Assembly: GCA_959347315.1 (NCBI GenBank)
Contig: OY365815.1
Coordinates: 16,207,954-16,271,953, forward strand
Source: Bimastos eiseni
Lineage: Eukaryota > Annelida > Clitellata > Crassiclitellata > Lumbricidae
Direction of reading: 5' to 3'
Length of the DNA: 64,000 nt
Within the stretch, counting starts at the first letter, position 1. Each line of letters opens with the position of its first letter. The notes below the pieces were generated by a model. The model had not been told where the DNA came from and did no database searches. It saw only the letters and a list, made by a program, of their open reading frames with translations. Below are positions 54,801 to 62,625 of this stretch, one piece after another. A program made the translations under genes and the position numbers.

Positions 54801-56963
54801 AATTTATATAACCCTACATAGGGACATCTTGAAGCGAGGCGTTCTGAATTTACGGTACCTAGCTGTACATTGTCGTATCGAATCCTCAGATTTATACAGC
54901 GCCTCTCGCAGAATAACCATATAGAGTTGTGCTGACTGTCCTGCCTAACTTGCCTCCCTTTCAACTACTCACCGGAAGCGAGGCTTCGTCCTCTGAATCG
55001 CCATGATATCTCCGGTTCCGGTTTGCCATAGGCTGAACATTCAAGAAGAACGGATGTTCCAATGCGCTGTTGCACGTGTGAGGGGGTACCATTTCGAAAT
55101 CGTATGTCATCTGAAATTAATCAAAACACGGATTGATTTTCATAATTATTACTTAGCCGTAAACTACAGGATCCTTCAGGAATATTATTGTGTTGTTGAT
55201 ACCAGTGCTGTTCTTGTTTTAATTTTGTAATCCAAGGACAACAGTTTTCACGAATCGCTAGAATAGATTTTATTAGAAAAAACTGGATGGAATAGGTCTA
55301 ACTTGAAATAAAAGGTTAGACTTAACAACACTCTAGACTAAACTAGGCCACAAAGTAGACTAGACAATAGACCATACTAGACTGTTCACTAGAATTATAG
55401 ATTAGACCAGCAATTCCCAGCCTGTGGCTCGCGGGCCAAAAGTGGCCCGCCAGGCCTCAAAAAGTGGGCCTCTACCTATCAGTGATATAAAAATATACTT
55501 GAAAAAAATGAATATTTGACAGAATAATTAGTTTCTATCCTAAATTATTATATTTTGTTGACTTTTATTACTAATCTAAAATGATTAAACCGGAATTTAG
55601 CCATGTGTAATTTGATTTTATTCTAAAATAAAATCTGTTAAAATTTGATATAGGCCTTATTATTTTTAACCTTGTGGCTCATCATGTCTTCGAACTAAAT
55701 AAAAGTGCTCCAAGCCTAAAAGGCAGGGAACCACTGGACTAGACTATTGTCAAGACTATCAAATAAACTCTAGACTAGACCATAGGCTATTTTATAGAAT
55801 GCAGACTGGACTATACTATAGACTAGGCTACGCTATAGACAAGGATTCTATAGGCTTGACTATGCAAAGAAATGAGGATGGACCATTTACCAAAGACGAG
55901 AATATACTTAATACCGAATCGTGGAAGAGACTTACTTACCGAACAGATTGAGGTGACTGTGAGCGATGAGAACAGCTCCATTGACGTTTGCCTCACAGGA
56001 ATATGACCCAGAATCCCTCTCTTCTACTTCCGTTATGTAGAGTCGCAATCGTCGCTCGTCCAATCGTTCTGTGTACAGTCTGCACGTTTACAGCAGAACA
56101 ACATCATATTAAGTTCTTAACTAATTATCATTTACTAATAACTTAATAAGACATTAGTTAACATGTCAGACGCCAAAACTTAGAAGCAATACCAAATTTA
56201 TATCAGGGGTGAATTTATGGTCGATCGTCTTATAATAGCATGAAGTATTATTACTAACGTTAGATGCAATTCTATAACAATTGCAATTATACCGCTCCAG
56301 AAGCATTTATTCTTCATGAAACTTGAACTTTATATTGGACTGTTGTACGGTATTTAAATAAGAAACGCTTGTCACTGATTTTTTGACTGCTTGACTGACT
56401 GCTTCACTTACTGAGACTGACCGACTGACCGACCGACAGACCGACTGACTGCCTGATTGCCCGACTGAGTCGACTGTCTGACTGACTGATTGCCTGACTG
56501 ACTGACTGCCCACCTGACTGATTGCCTGACTGAGACTGGCTGACTGACTGACTGACTGACTGATTGTCTCACTGACTGATTGACTGAATGAATGAAATAA
56601 TTACATTTATTGACTGACTGACTGTATGACTGACTGTCAATCCAATCAGTGAGTCATTCAATCAACTCCATAGAGCAGTCAGTCAATCCAAAAAATAAAT
56701 CACGAAATCAAAAAATTAGTTTGTCAGTCAATCAGTGAATCTCTAGACGACGTACCTTCCTTTCTGACTGGTGACGTAGTTAGAGTCAGGTCCCTTCCAT
56801 TGCATGAGTGGTCGTTGGGCGAAAGGTGACGCTGTCGTGTCTGATGATCGTTGACCAACCAATGAACAGGTGAAGATCAGCTTCGATCCAACTGCTTTGA
56901 TCTGCGTTCGTGCCGGGGTCACTGTCAGGAATTCACCTCCGCTGTTGATCTCAACAGCAGATC
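37753..56963 (-). CDS. NCAM/Fasciclin-2-like immunoglobulin cell-adhesion receptor, 5' end missing
   Basis: Single-pass surface adhesion molecule of the NCAM/Fasciclin II family, members of which mediate neural and epithelial cell-cell adhesion. Thirteen exons assemble without a frame break (2,789 nt, about 929 aa visible). The order is five Ig domains, one FN3 domain, an acidic stalk, a transmembrane helix ([15 protein letters not shown]) and about 225 cytoplasmic residues. Each Ig domain has its Cys, Trp and YxC core: TCSLVG/MQW/YSC; LECSAYG/ISW/YEC; LECLAEG/YQW/YIC; LTCEAAG/VNW/YSC; VTCLARG/IVW/YSC. All Ig domains are split by one internal intron, and all domain borders are phase 1. NCAM and Fas2 normally have two FN3 domains; only one is visible here. 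The signal-peptide exon was not found. The family call is firm, the exact orthologue is not. Confidence 0.9.
38790..39290. repeat. (GACT)n tetranucleotide tract in an NCAM-like intron
   Basis: About 500 bp of CTGACTGACTGA with substitutions, filling most of the 755-bp intron between the FN3 exon and the terminal exon. The VSQSVSQS frames on the minus strand are artefacts. Confidence 0.92.
39413..39532 (-). CDS. NCAM-like exon: FN3, second half
   Basis: A 120-nt exon, phase 1 to phase 1. The text [20 protein letters not shown] followed by AGIGP is the LxPxTxYxxxxxAxNxxGxG signature of FN3. The donor is GTAAAT. Confidence 0.88.
39760..39868. repeat. (CT)n microsatellite
   Basis: CTCTCT run with few interruptions, in the intron inside the FN3 domain. 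Confidence 0.93.
40104..40292 (-). CDS. NCAM-like exon: FN3, first half
   Basis: Acceptor TTCGCTTGCAG, phase 1. The start [10 protein letters not shown] and the strand KWILKYQK are typical of a fibronectin III domain. The donor is GTGAGA, phase 1. Confidence 0.87.
40460..40880 (+). repeat. Dispersed repeat R, copy 4, longest form
   Basis: Core TTGGGACTGGCACT at 40563-40576, in the intron before the FN3 exons. A 158-codon frame (40399-40875) crosses it. It has no start context or known domain and is antisense to the host gene. CTGCGCTGGCTCC occurs twice (near 40470 and 40608). The frame could be a remnant of an element's coding region. Confidence 0.45.
40915..40995 (+). mobile_element. LINE-type 3' end
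   Basis: GGCTGGGTTTGGAGCGCT, then CCATGAAGGGGCGCTATGTA, then a short AATAAG tail. A sister copy is at 43060-43140. Confidence 0.55.
41310..41412 (-). CDS. NCAM-like exon: Ig5, second half
   Basis: A small 103-nt exon with a strong acceptor (TTTCTTTCAG), phase 0. It encodes [20 protein letters not shown]; the FGNYxCxAxN pattern is the same as at this place in NCAM Ig5. The donor is GTACGT, phase 1. Its frame is fixed by both neighbours. Confidence 0.84.
41470..41620. repeat. (CAT/CAC)n trinucleotide tract
   Basis: CATCATCACCATCACC words over 150 bp in the intron inside Ig5. Yields a Thr/Ile frame that is an artefact. Confidence 0.92.
41995..42182 (-). CDS. NCAM-like exon: Ig5, first half
   Basis: The acceptor follows a doubled CTCTTCCAG tract. 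It encodes [20 protein letters not shown] and ends at SVLE, phase 0, before GTACAC. Confidence 0.87.
42797..42953 (-). CDS. NCAM-like exon: Ig4, second half
   Basis: The acceptor CTGCTCTGAG follows a good pyrimidine tract; entry is phase 0 with five Asp residues. The core is [18 protein letters not shown]. The donor is GTAACC, phase 1. Confidence 0.87.
43055..43140 (+). mobile_element. LINE-type 3' end, sister of 40915-40995
   Basis: AGCCGGGTTTTGGTCGGGAG, then GAAGGGGCGCTATATAAGTG, ending in AAATAAATAA. It lies in the intron inside Ig4. Confidence 0.6.
43141..43360. mobile_element. Possible tRNA-derived repeat fragment
   Basis: GTCGTGGGTTCAAATCGCC (near 43160-43178) fits an RNA polymerase III B-box (GGTTCAAATC). 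No tRNA fold or matching head was found. Confidence 0.3.
43915..44105. repeat. (CCAT)n tetranucleotide tract
   Basis: CATCCATCCATGTATC words over about 190 bp in the intron inside Ig4. Confidence 0.92.
44184..44326 (-). CDS. NCAM-like exon: Ig4, first half
   Basis: Acceptor GGCTGTGCAG, phase 1. The text [16 protein letters not shown] then [17 protein letters not shown] is a textbook I-set Ig start. It ends in phase 0 at CTCATG before GTAAGC. Confidence 0.88.
44520..44850. other. Non-repetitive GC-richer block in an NCAM-like intron
   Basis: Looks like an old interspersed element from its composition, with ATTTAAATTTAATGGATCCC inside, but I could not assign it to a class or find its ends. 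Confidence 0.25.
45126..45588. mobile_element. Probable pogo/Tigger-type MITE beside a splice donor
   Basis: The left end reads CAATGTGACCTCGTTATAAC and the right end, reversed, reads CACACCGAGCCCTCGCTATA, both next to TA. The CCTCGTTATAACG theme, repeated subterminally (CCGCGTTATAGCAAGG), is typical of pogo/Tigger ends with TA target duplication. 463 bp, no frame. It begins 15 bp inside the intron following the Ig3 exon. Confidence 0.6.
45606..45843 (-). CDS. NCAM-like exon: Ig3, second half with poly-Asp insertion
   Basis: Acceptor GTCTTGCAG, phase 0. After about 15 residues there is an acidic run dominated by Asp (about 17 of 20 residues) built on GAT/GAC codons, then the Ig core [18 protein letters not shown]. 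The donor is GTATCA, a weaker match than its neighbours, and a MITE begins about 15 bp into the intron. Confidence 0.86.
46115..46225. repeat. Diverged AATTTCCCC-rich tract
   Basis: Repeated AATTTTCCCCC/AATTTCCCC words, with the palindrome AATTTCCCCGGGAAATT at 46135-46151. Confidence 0.5.
46521..46633 (-). CDS. NCAM-like exon: Ig3, first half
   Basis: Acceptor ATTATAG, then [19 protein letters not shown] and [18 protein letters not shown]. It ends in phase 0 before GTTAGT. Confidence 0.88.
46665..46745. repeat. (TCAA/TCAG)n tract
   Basis: About 80 bp of CAATCAATCAGTCAGTC words just upstream (in the transcript) of an Ig3 exon. Confidence 0.8.
47290..47670 (+). mobile_element. 5'-truncated LINE: reverse transcriptase ORF2 C-terminus and 3' tail
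   Basis: The frame 47360-47599 ends with [19 protein letters not shown], then [13 protein letters not shown]. This is the RAFSV..P..WN.LP...F...LKT.LF motif found at the end of jockey/CR1-type non-LTR retrotransposon ORF2 proteins. It is followed by GGGTCGCTATATCAAG and a (TGAT)n tail. Upstream, GTGGGTTCGAGTCCACTG (47311-47328) is a good B-box and may belong to a separate SINE. A dead fragment inside the 7.4-kb region between Ig2 and Ig3 exons. Confidence 0.7.
47721..47867 (-). CDS. NCAM-like exon: Ig2, second half
   Basis: Contains [19 protein letters not shown]. The acceptor was chosen as ATTTTAG at 47868 because its phase 1 fits the preceding exon; an AG two bases downstream would not keep frame. 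The donor is GTAAGT, phase 1. Confidence 0.86.
48690..48830. repeat. CA-rich tract followed by (TA)n
   Basis: ACACACGCACAC words, then about 28 bp of TA at 48795-48822, in the 7.1-kb intron. Confidence 0.85.
48900..49680. other. NCAM-like intron; GAT-trinucleotide patch
   Basis: A diverged GATGAT/GACGAC patch at 49175-49250 and AATAAT words at 49345-49400. No exon found. Confidence 0.45.
49683..50024. mobile_element. MITE with 23-bp terminal inverted repeats
   Basis: The left TIR at 49683-49705 starts CCCCTGCGGCCGAAATTC; the right at 50002-50024, reversed, starts CTCCTGCGGCCGAATCTT. They match at about 19 of 23 positions. A hairpin CATTGGCG-catt-CGCCAATG lies inside near 49902-49921. 342 bp, no coding frame. 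No target duplication could be fixed, so the superfamily is unassigned. Confidence 0.75.
50025..53470. other. NCAM-like intron; unassigned sequence with repeat remnants
   Basis: A (TA)n run at 51136-51152, an (AATGT)n tail at 52078-52100 like that at 15565, and a possible pol III-derived fragment at 51640-51740 (GGGTTTCAAACCCC). No exon with Ig or FN3 character was found. Confidence 0.4.
53476..53705 (+). mobile_element. tRNA-derived SINE, copy D, plus strand
   Basis: Starts GGTGGCTGATCGGTTAGAGC (A-box), followed by a decayed B-box (TTAGAGTCTCGTCC), then GACCTTGAGCAAGTCCTTTG and CTTCTGAGCAAAGTATGTTG. The only copy of this family on the plus strand; it lies in the 7.1-kb intron. Confidence 0.82.
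54180..54260 (-). repeat. Dispersed repeat R, copy 5
   Basis: AGTGCCAGTCCCAA at 54187-54200 is the reverse complement of the R core; next to it are GAGGAGGGCGAC and ATGATCTTCGTTA, the reversed flanks of copy 3. Confidence 0.6.
54666..54755. repeat. 15-bp minisatellite, 6 copies
   Basis: Unit TTGATGCATTATCAG with three single changes. Confidence 0.95.
54973..55110 (-). CDS. NCAM-like exon: Ig2, first half
   Basis: The acceptor AATTTCAG and donor GTGAGT are both good, phase 1 to phase 1. It contains [18 protein letters not shown], the Cys and Trp of an I-set Ig domain. It is separated from the next exon by the largest visible intron, 7,105 bp. Confidence 0.88.
55300..55860. repeat. Degenerate TAGAC-rich tract, interrupted by a MITE
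   Basis: CTAGACTAGAC and ATAGACTAG words on both sides of the element at 55408-55736, in the intron inside or beside Ig1/Ig2 exons. Confidence 0.7.
55408..55736. mobile_element. hAT-like MITE with decayed TIRs
   Basis: The left end CAGCAATTCCCAGCCTGTGG and the right end, reversed, CAGTGGTTCCCTGCCTTTTA share CAGnnnTTCCCnGCCT. The left interior GGCTCGCGGGCC is a common hAT subterminal motif. Flanks GATTAGAC and GACTAGAC match 7 of 8. That duplication is weakened by the TAGAC-rich flanks. 329 bp, no frame. Confidence 0.7.
55940..56079 (-). CDS. NCAM-like exon: Ig1, second half
   Basis: The phase-2 entry completes an Arg codon. The text reads through [18 protein letters not shown], the DxGxYxC core of an Ig domain, and ends at LNLF plus one base before the donor GTAAGT. 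Confidence 0.88.
56385..56625. repeat. (GACT)n tract in an NCAM-like intron
   Basis: CTGACTGACTGC words with variants, of the same type as 38790-39290, lying in the intron that splits Ig1. Confidence 0.9.
56756..56963 (-). CDS. NCAM-like exon: Ig1, first half (first exon visible)
   Basis: The acceptor TTTTACAG precedes 56963, phase 1. It encodes 68 full residues including TCSLVG and MQW, with a Ser/Thr/Pro-rich insertion between them. The donor is AAG followed by GTACGT, phase 2. The phase-1 entry implies a preceding exon with the start and signal peptide. Confidence 0.85.
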
Positions 56964-57230
56964 CTGTAAAACAACATCCGAACGAACAATCCGTCATATT
57001 AGATAACTTTAAGACGTGTGTCTTTAATATTAGAGAAAATACATTACAGTCCGCACAGTAAGTGGAAGTGAGCGAATTCCTGTATCGGTTAATCCCTTCA
57101 AATCCAAAACGATGGTCTAACGACAGAGAAGCCACGACGTGTGGTATATATAATAAATTGTTTGTTCATTAAGTATGTATCTAAAAGCGCTATTATCTAT
57201 GAATCGATGGCGCGTTGGCAATTGTGAGTG
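56964..57230. other. Upstream of the first visible NCAM-like exon
   Basis: Intron sequence by the phase-1 acceptor at 56964-56965. An open frame on the minus strand from 57135 runs into the exon but contains the acceptor, and has no signal peptide. Confidence 0.5.
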
Positions 57231-57242
57231 AAGAACTTGTCC

Positions 57243-57420
57243 AGAGCGTATAGTAGGGAAGGACTTGCAGAGAGCGCATTGTACGGAAGGACTTATCCAG
57301 AGCGCATTGTACGGAAGGACTTGTCCAGAGCGCATTGTACGGAAGGACTTGTCCAGAGCGCATTGTACGGAAGGACTTGTCCAGAGCGCATTGTACGGAA
57401 GGACTTGTCCAGAGCGCATA
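57243..57420. repeat. 28-bp minisatellite, 6.4 copies
   Basis: Unit AGAGCGCATTGTACGGAAGG followed by ACTTGTCC. The first copy carries the variant GTATAGTAGGG, which recurs at 59423-59490. Confidence 0.95.
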
Positions 57421-58139
57421 GGGAAATCTCAAACCCGTGCCATTATAAAGTTAAAAAAGTACATTAAATAAGTTCATTTATTTTGAATGACTAAAACTCC
57501 TGTTCTTTTTTGTGTATAATTTACTAACATAATAAATTGGTGTACTGGTTAGAATAATTATAGTCTGTTAATTAAAGCTTCATGAACACTGATTCGTTAG
57601 TCATCATGCTTCTGTCAGCTGCTCTTATTGTAACTAAAACATGAAATTGCATGTTTTATGTAAACTTAATTCAAAACACTTGAACATACATAATATCTTG
57701 TCTTCACTGTTCGAGTGTGTACATGCAGGTGAATGCATGGCATGTATGTATTCCTGTGTATGCTAATGCATAAATCCATACAGGAGACTACTGATAGTAA
57801 GGCAGAAATATAGTAACAAGGCGAGCGGTCGCATCAACCGTGCATCGTATGGTAGCTTTGCTGTATCGATTACTCTGTATATGTTGCCAAGAAAGGAAGT
57901 TTCCACTCCTTAGTTTCATTTAACGGCACCCAGGGCAGTCGAAAGTCTTCAAAGTGTATGGCGGACAAATAGAATCATCAATTATGGTCTAACGACATCT
58001 TATACGGTGCGTTGATGTCGCCCTTTCGCTACTTCATGAAAATAAGGATAAAAGCGAGAGCGACCTATGCATGCATCTATTGTGGCAGTTTCTGTTTAAA
58101 AACGTTCATTTCATCGTCATCTCCGAGATTTATATAGCG
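57421..58139. other. No feature recognised
   Basis: AT-rich sequence with short frames only. Confidence 0.4.
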
Positions 58140-58470
58140 TCCCTTCAAGATTGTCTAGGTTAGAATAGGGCGTGCACGCTTCGAGGGTTCTAGGCGTTCT
58201 GCGTACTGCTTGCAACAGGGAGCGAATGTTTACGGATTGCAGAACCTGCAACAGAAAAGGCACGGAACCGCAGAATGTATGTCCACTCTCTGGGGACGAG
58301 AAGCTCAGTTTGCCTATAGAGGAGAGGTAAGACCCACAGCGCTGGACGCTCAGGGTAGAGCAGCAGAGCTCCTGTAATTAAGCAGGGACCTCATCCGCCA
58401 GGCAGCGACGAACCAGGGCATGATATCCGGTTATCGCTCGGAAAGGAAGCCAATGCAAGAAATCAGGGCC
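58127..58470 (-). mobile_element. Decayed LINE ORF2 C-terminus and 3' tail
   Basis: On the minus strand LHWLPFRAITGYHALVRRCL is the LHWLP motif of jockey/CR1-type ORF2 proteins. A TAA then breaks the frame, and the continuation stays readable to GACGCTATATAAATC, the tail motif. A dead copy. Confidence 0.5.
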
Positions 58471-58859
58471 GTACCGAAGGGAGGCAGCGGAGGCGTGGCG
58501 CAGGGCGCAAATGTGGAAAGGGCGCAAATTTCAGGATGGAATAACTTATATTCCATAAAATGCACTATTTTCAAAATGTATTGGTGCCAGATTGATGCTA
58601 GGCACATGGCGCAATTATGGCTCGTTACGGCCCTGCAAGATATCCTGCAAAGAGTTTCACATAAGATTAATTAATTGTTAGCTTGCACAGTGTGATTACG
58701 AGGATGATTATCCTTCTTCTCCTGGCTGGGAAAAGTATAACCGGAAACGGCGATTTTCGTTGCATAATCGACTCCAGCTTAATCCATTTAAATCTATCCA
58801 TTCTAACCAACTTTCTCGTAGTCTTCGGAATTGTCAGTGGTGTTAAACCGCATTAATTC

Positions 58860-59270
58860 TGACACACAAAATGTATACAACTAAACATACTATATATGTA
58901 TATACAGTCGTCATATATATATATATACAATTATATACACATGTATACATATATCGGCAATGTCTGTTAAGAATCTGCAGTTATATTAAAAAATTGTAAT
59001 AAATGAAGCAATGCATAGGTACACGTATGCTCCCATAATCCATACAAACGCACTTCGCATGATACCAAATGCACTCTCTGCAGTCTGCACCATAAAACAT
59101 AGTACAACATACATGTATATTTATGCATATGTAACATTGTGCACACACATATACGTACACATATATATATATATATATATGCAACACATTATACATGGTG
59201 ATATATACATACATATTGTATTTGTACGTATTCACTTATACATATATATATATATACATATATGTAGATG
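58860..59270. repeat. AT-rich region with (TA)n microsatellites
   Basis: TA runs at 58912-58926, 59161-59180 and 59238-59256; ACATATAC words between. Confidence 0.75.
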
Positions 59271-59419
59271 AACGAATTGCATACGTGTCTGTGTATATAG
59301 GATGTCATTGGAGGAGGTTTGGTTGCGTTGCTTTGAACGGGGACCGGTCGATAGAACAATAAGGGCATGATTGCCTCTGAATTTACTGTCCTCTGGGGAC
59401 TGGAATCAGAAGGAAACGA

Positions 59420-59492
59420 AGAGGCGTATAGTAGGGAGAGACTTGTCCAGAGCGTAAAGTAGGGAAGGACCTGCACAGAGTGCATACATAGT
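59420..59492. repeat. Second locus of the 28-bp minisatellite
   Basis: About 2.5 diverged units (GCGTATAGTAGGGAGAGACT, then GTCCAGAGCGTAAAGTAGGG) 2 kb from the main array at 57243. Confidence 0.8.
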
Positions 59493-59499
59493 AAAAAAG

Positions 59500-60250
59500 G
59501 ACCGGGTGGAGATGGAGGAGGGAGATGGGTTAGGTGGAAGGTGGAATTGGAGGGTGGGGCAGGAAGGAGGAAAAGGGGAATAGAGGAAGGATGAAAGATT
59601 GGAAGAAAGGATTAATGAGGAGGGAGGGAGGGAGGGAGGGAGGGAGGGAGATGAAAGGTAGTAAGGAGCATAAATGCGGAAAACGGGTAGAATGATCGAA
59701 TGATGCAAGAAAAGGAATTAATATGGGATGGAGGGAGGAATGGAGGACGAAGGCAGGTACGTACGGATGGAGGGAGGGAAGGAGATGAAGAAAAAACAAA
59801 CTGAAGCAGAAATTGATTGCTTGAGAGAACAAAAGGAACAGTGAATGAACGGAACAGTACAATGAATGAACAAGAAGAAGAAAAAGAAGAAAAAGAAGAA
59901 GAAAAAGAACAGGGGCAGAATGAGGGGAGGAGTAGAAGAAGGAGTAGGAAGAGGTAGAATAGGATATAGGTAAGAGGAGGAGGAGGAGGAGGAGAAGGAG
60001 GAACAGGAGACAAAGAAATGCGTGATAAGCTACCAGAGGGAGAAAGATGAGGAGTACGTTGAATGCTAGATCGCACCAGGGCAGAGGGAGAAAGTAAGAG
60101 AGGAGGCAGGAAGGGAGGTAGAGGGGAATGATGGTGGGACAAGAGAGGTAATCGATGGCCTCTAACGAACAGCGTAAAGAGGAATGCAGGAGGAACGGAG
60201 GATATAGGGAAAAGGAGGACATCTGGTAAATGGGAAAGGAAGGGGATCAT
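59500..60250. repeat. 0.75-kb purine-rich tract (GGAGG/GAAGAA)
   Basis: G+A-rich on the plus strand, with GGAGGGAGGG and AAGAAGAAAAAG blocks. Long minus-strand frames rich in Ser, Leu, Pro and Phe are artefacts of composition. Confidence 0.85.
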
Positions 60251-60629
60251 AGGTCAGTGAAATATCAATAGAAAGAGTGGCACCAGATATATAGAGACCA
60301 CTCCATAGAATTGATACAATGACTTTCGTTCGAAGACATTAAGTCTCATTATCGGTCTGTCTCTGTCTGGCTTTCTAATTGTCTGTCTGTTTTTGCCTAT
60401 CCCCATAATGTCCAGATGGATATCGATCCAATCTCTAAATCCACCCGTTCGTCCATCCATTCATCCATATATCTAACCAATCATCTAACCATCTATCTCT
60501 TCACCATTTCATCAGTCCTGCCACCTATTCATCTATCAAACAATTCTTCCATTCCTCAGTCCGTCAGCTGTCTACCAACCCATCCATCTGTCCGTCCGGA
60601 AATCCAACCGTCCAAAATCTGTCCCTCCC

Positions 60630-61304
60630 TTGCTTTTTCCTTCCTTGCTTTTTCCTTCCTTGCTTTTTCCTTTCTTGCTTTTTCCTTCCTTGCTTTTTCC
60701 TCCCTTGCTTTTTCCTTCCTTGCTTTTTCCTTCCTTGCTTCTTCCTTCCTTGCTTTTTCCTTCCTTGCTTTTTCCTCCCTTGCTTTTTCCTTCTTTGCTT
60801 TTTCCTTCCTTGCTTTTTCCTTCCTTGCTTTTTCCTTCCTTGCTTTTTCCTTCCTTGCTTTTTCCTTCCTTGCTTTTTCCTCCCTTGCTTTTTCCTTCCT
60901 TGCTTTTTCCTTCCTTGCTTTTTCCTTCCTTGCTTTTTCCTTCCTTGCTTTTTCCTTCCTTGCTTTTTCCTTCCTTGCTTTTTCCTCCCTTGCTTTTTCC
61001 TTCCTTGCTTTTTCCTTCCTTGCTTTTTCCTTCCTTGCTTTTTCCTTCCTTGCTTTTTCCTTCCTTGCTTTTTCCTTCCTTGCTTTTTCCTCCCTTGCTT
61101 TTTCCTTCCTTGCTTTTTCCTTCCTTGCTTTTTCCTTCCTTGCTTTTTCCTTCCTTGCTTTTTCCTTCCTTGCTTTTTCCTCCCTTGCTTTTTCCTCCCT
61201 TGCTTTTTCCTTCCTTGCTTTTTCCTTCCTTGCTTTTTCCTTCCTTGCCTTTTCCTCCCTTGCATTTTCCTTCCTTGTTTTTTCCTTCCTTGTTTTTTCT
61301 CTTT
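60630..61304. repeat. 15-bp minisatellite, 45 copies, with ~105-bp higher-order pattern
   Basis: Unit TGCTTTTTCCTTCCT in unbroken register. A T-to-C variant (TCCTCCCT) marks units 5, 10, 17, 24, 31, 37, 38 and 42, so a spacing of seven units (105 bp) recurs. As 15 is five codons, frames of about 250 codons run on both strands (LAFSF, LLFPS, GKSKE, RKKQG). Confidence 0.97.
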
Positions 61305-62510
61305 CTTTCCTTCAATTATATGTTCCTTCCCTCCTTCATGACACAAAGCTCAACGTTAGCAGATCACTCGTGGAGCACATAACAAATCGAAGTCGAGTGA
61401 TTCTGAAGTCAAGTGATTGATCGATCGACCTAAACAGATCGATTGCCTTTGATCCACCTCAACTATTGTTGGCTTCATTGTGCACAAGAATAGACCGAAC
61501 TTTATTCCTTTGGTTGCGTGTTGTCCGATTACACTTTGATCTGGACCGACGTCTTCGTCATTGAAACCAATTTTCTGTGAAGCCAAATTCTGATTTGCAC
61601 TGTAAGAATAGTCGGCCTATCCAGCTCCATCACGTCTTCTGCCCTCTCACAAGTGCGTGTTTCTATCCTGGATTTGTATGACTCCACAAGAGGTCGCTTA
61701 CATTGCCCTTAGTCCTCTCTTGTCCTGTAATATATTCTGCCCTCAACAATGTTCTCTCTTGTCCGTTTCTTGCGTAGTTTCCTGCTTCGTGTTCTCTCTT
61801 ATAATTCACCATTTGATAGTTTTGTTCTCTCTTGTAAAATGCGATCGCAAATGTATTGTAGGAAGAGGTGAAATGATTTTGAGGCCATATTCTGTCAAAT
61901 AATAGTTATTACTGCTATACAAGAAATCACACTCTCATTTTCATCAAGTTAACGCTGTGCCAAGAATTTGTCTAGTCCACAGTTCGAAGACCCGTCATCT
62001 GACTTCTCAGAAGGTCCCATACATTGTCCTTAGTCCTGTCCTGTAGTATGTTCTGTCCTCAACAATGTTCCCTCTTGTCTGTTCCATGCCTATGCAGTCC
62101 TTTTCTGGTCTATCCATGCAAATTATGTAAGATGGAGAGGAAGGAAGACAAATGAAGAGAGGGAGATGTAGGTACTGTGTCTGCAATATCAATCGTCATC
62201 TGTTGTCCGATACCCCGTTCTATTCAAATTTCAAACCATACGTTCTCGGCCTTGTTTGGTTGGGCAGTCTGTTCTCTCGTCTGAGCTGACCGTGATCTAT
62301 TTCTTCACGTCATCTCCTTCTTAGTTTCATCTATTTTCTTCATTTTACCTCTTTCATCGTTTCAACTATTTCCTCATCTCCTTCTTCATGTCAACCATTT
62401 CTTCATGATCCAGCTTCATATCAGTTTTTTCGCCTAGTCAGCTCTTCCGTCATATCAACACTTTCTGCGTGTCATAGGCCCTACACGTATCTGTATGCGT
62501 CTTATGATAA
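61305..62510. repeat. Unassigned region with an ~80-bp direct duplication
   Basis: The segment 61686-61768 recurs diverged at 62008-62086 (shared words TACATTG, CCTTAGTCCT, TCCTCAACAATGTTC). GTTCTCTCTTGT occurs several more times between. No gene recognised. Confidence 0.6.
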
Positions 62511-62544
62511 TAATTAATGACTAAGGTCAGACAGCAATTATAGG

Positions 62545-62625
62545 GTCTGTCTGTGTCTGTCTGTCTGTGTCTATTTGTCTGTCTGTCTGTGTCTATCTAT
62601 GTCTGTCTCTGTCTGTCTACCTGTC
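62545..62625. repeat. (TCTG)n tract
   Basis: GTCTGTCTGTGTCTAT words over about 80 bp. Confidence 0.85.

Noticed and set aside
60416..61420. Frames of 334, 260, 250 and 247 codons on both strands
   Set aside because: Products of a 15-bp tandem repeat (five codons), not proteins.
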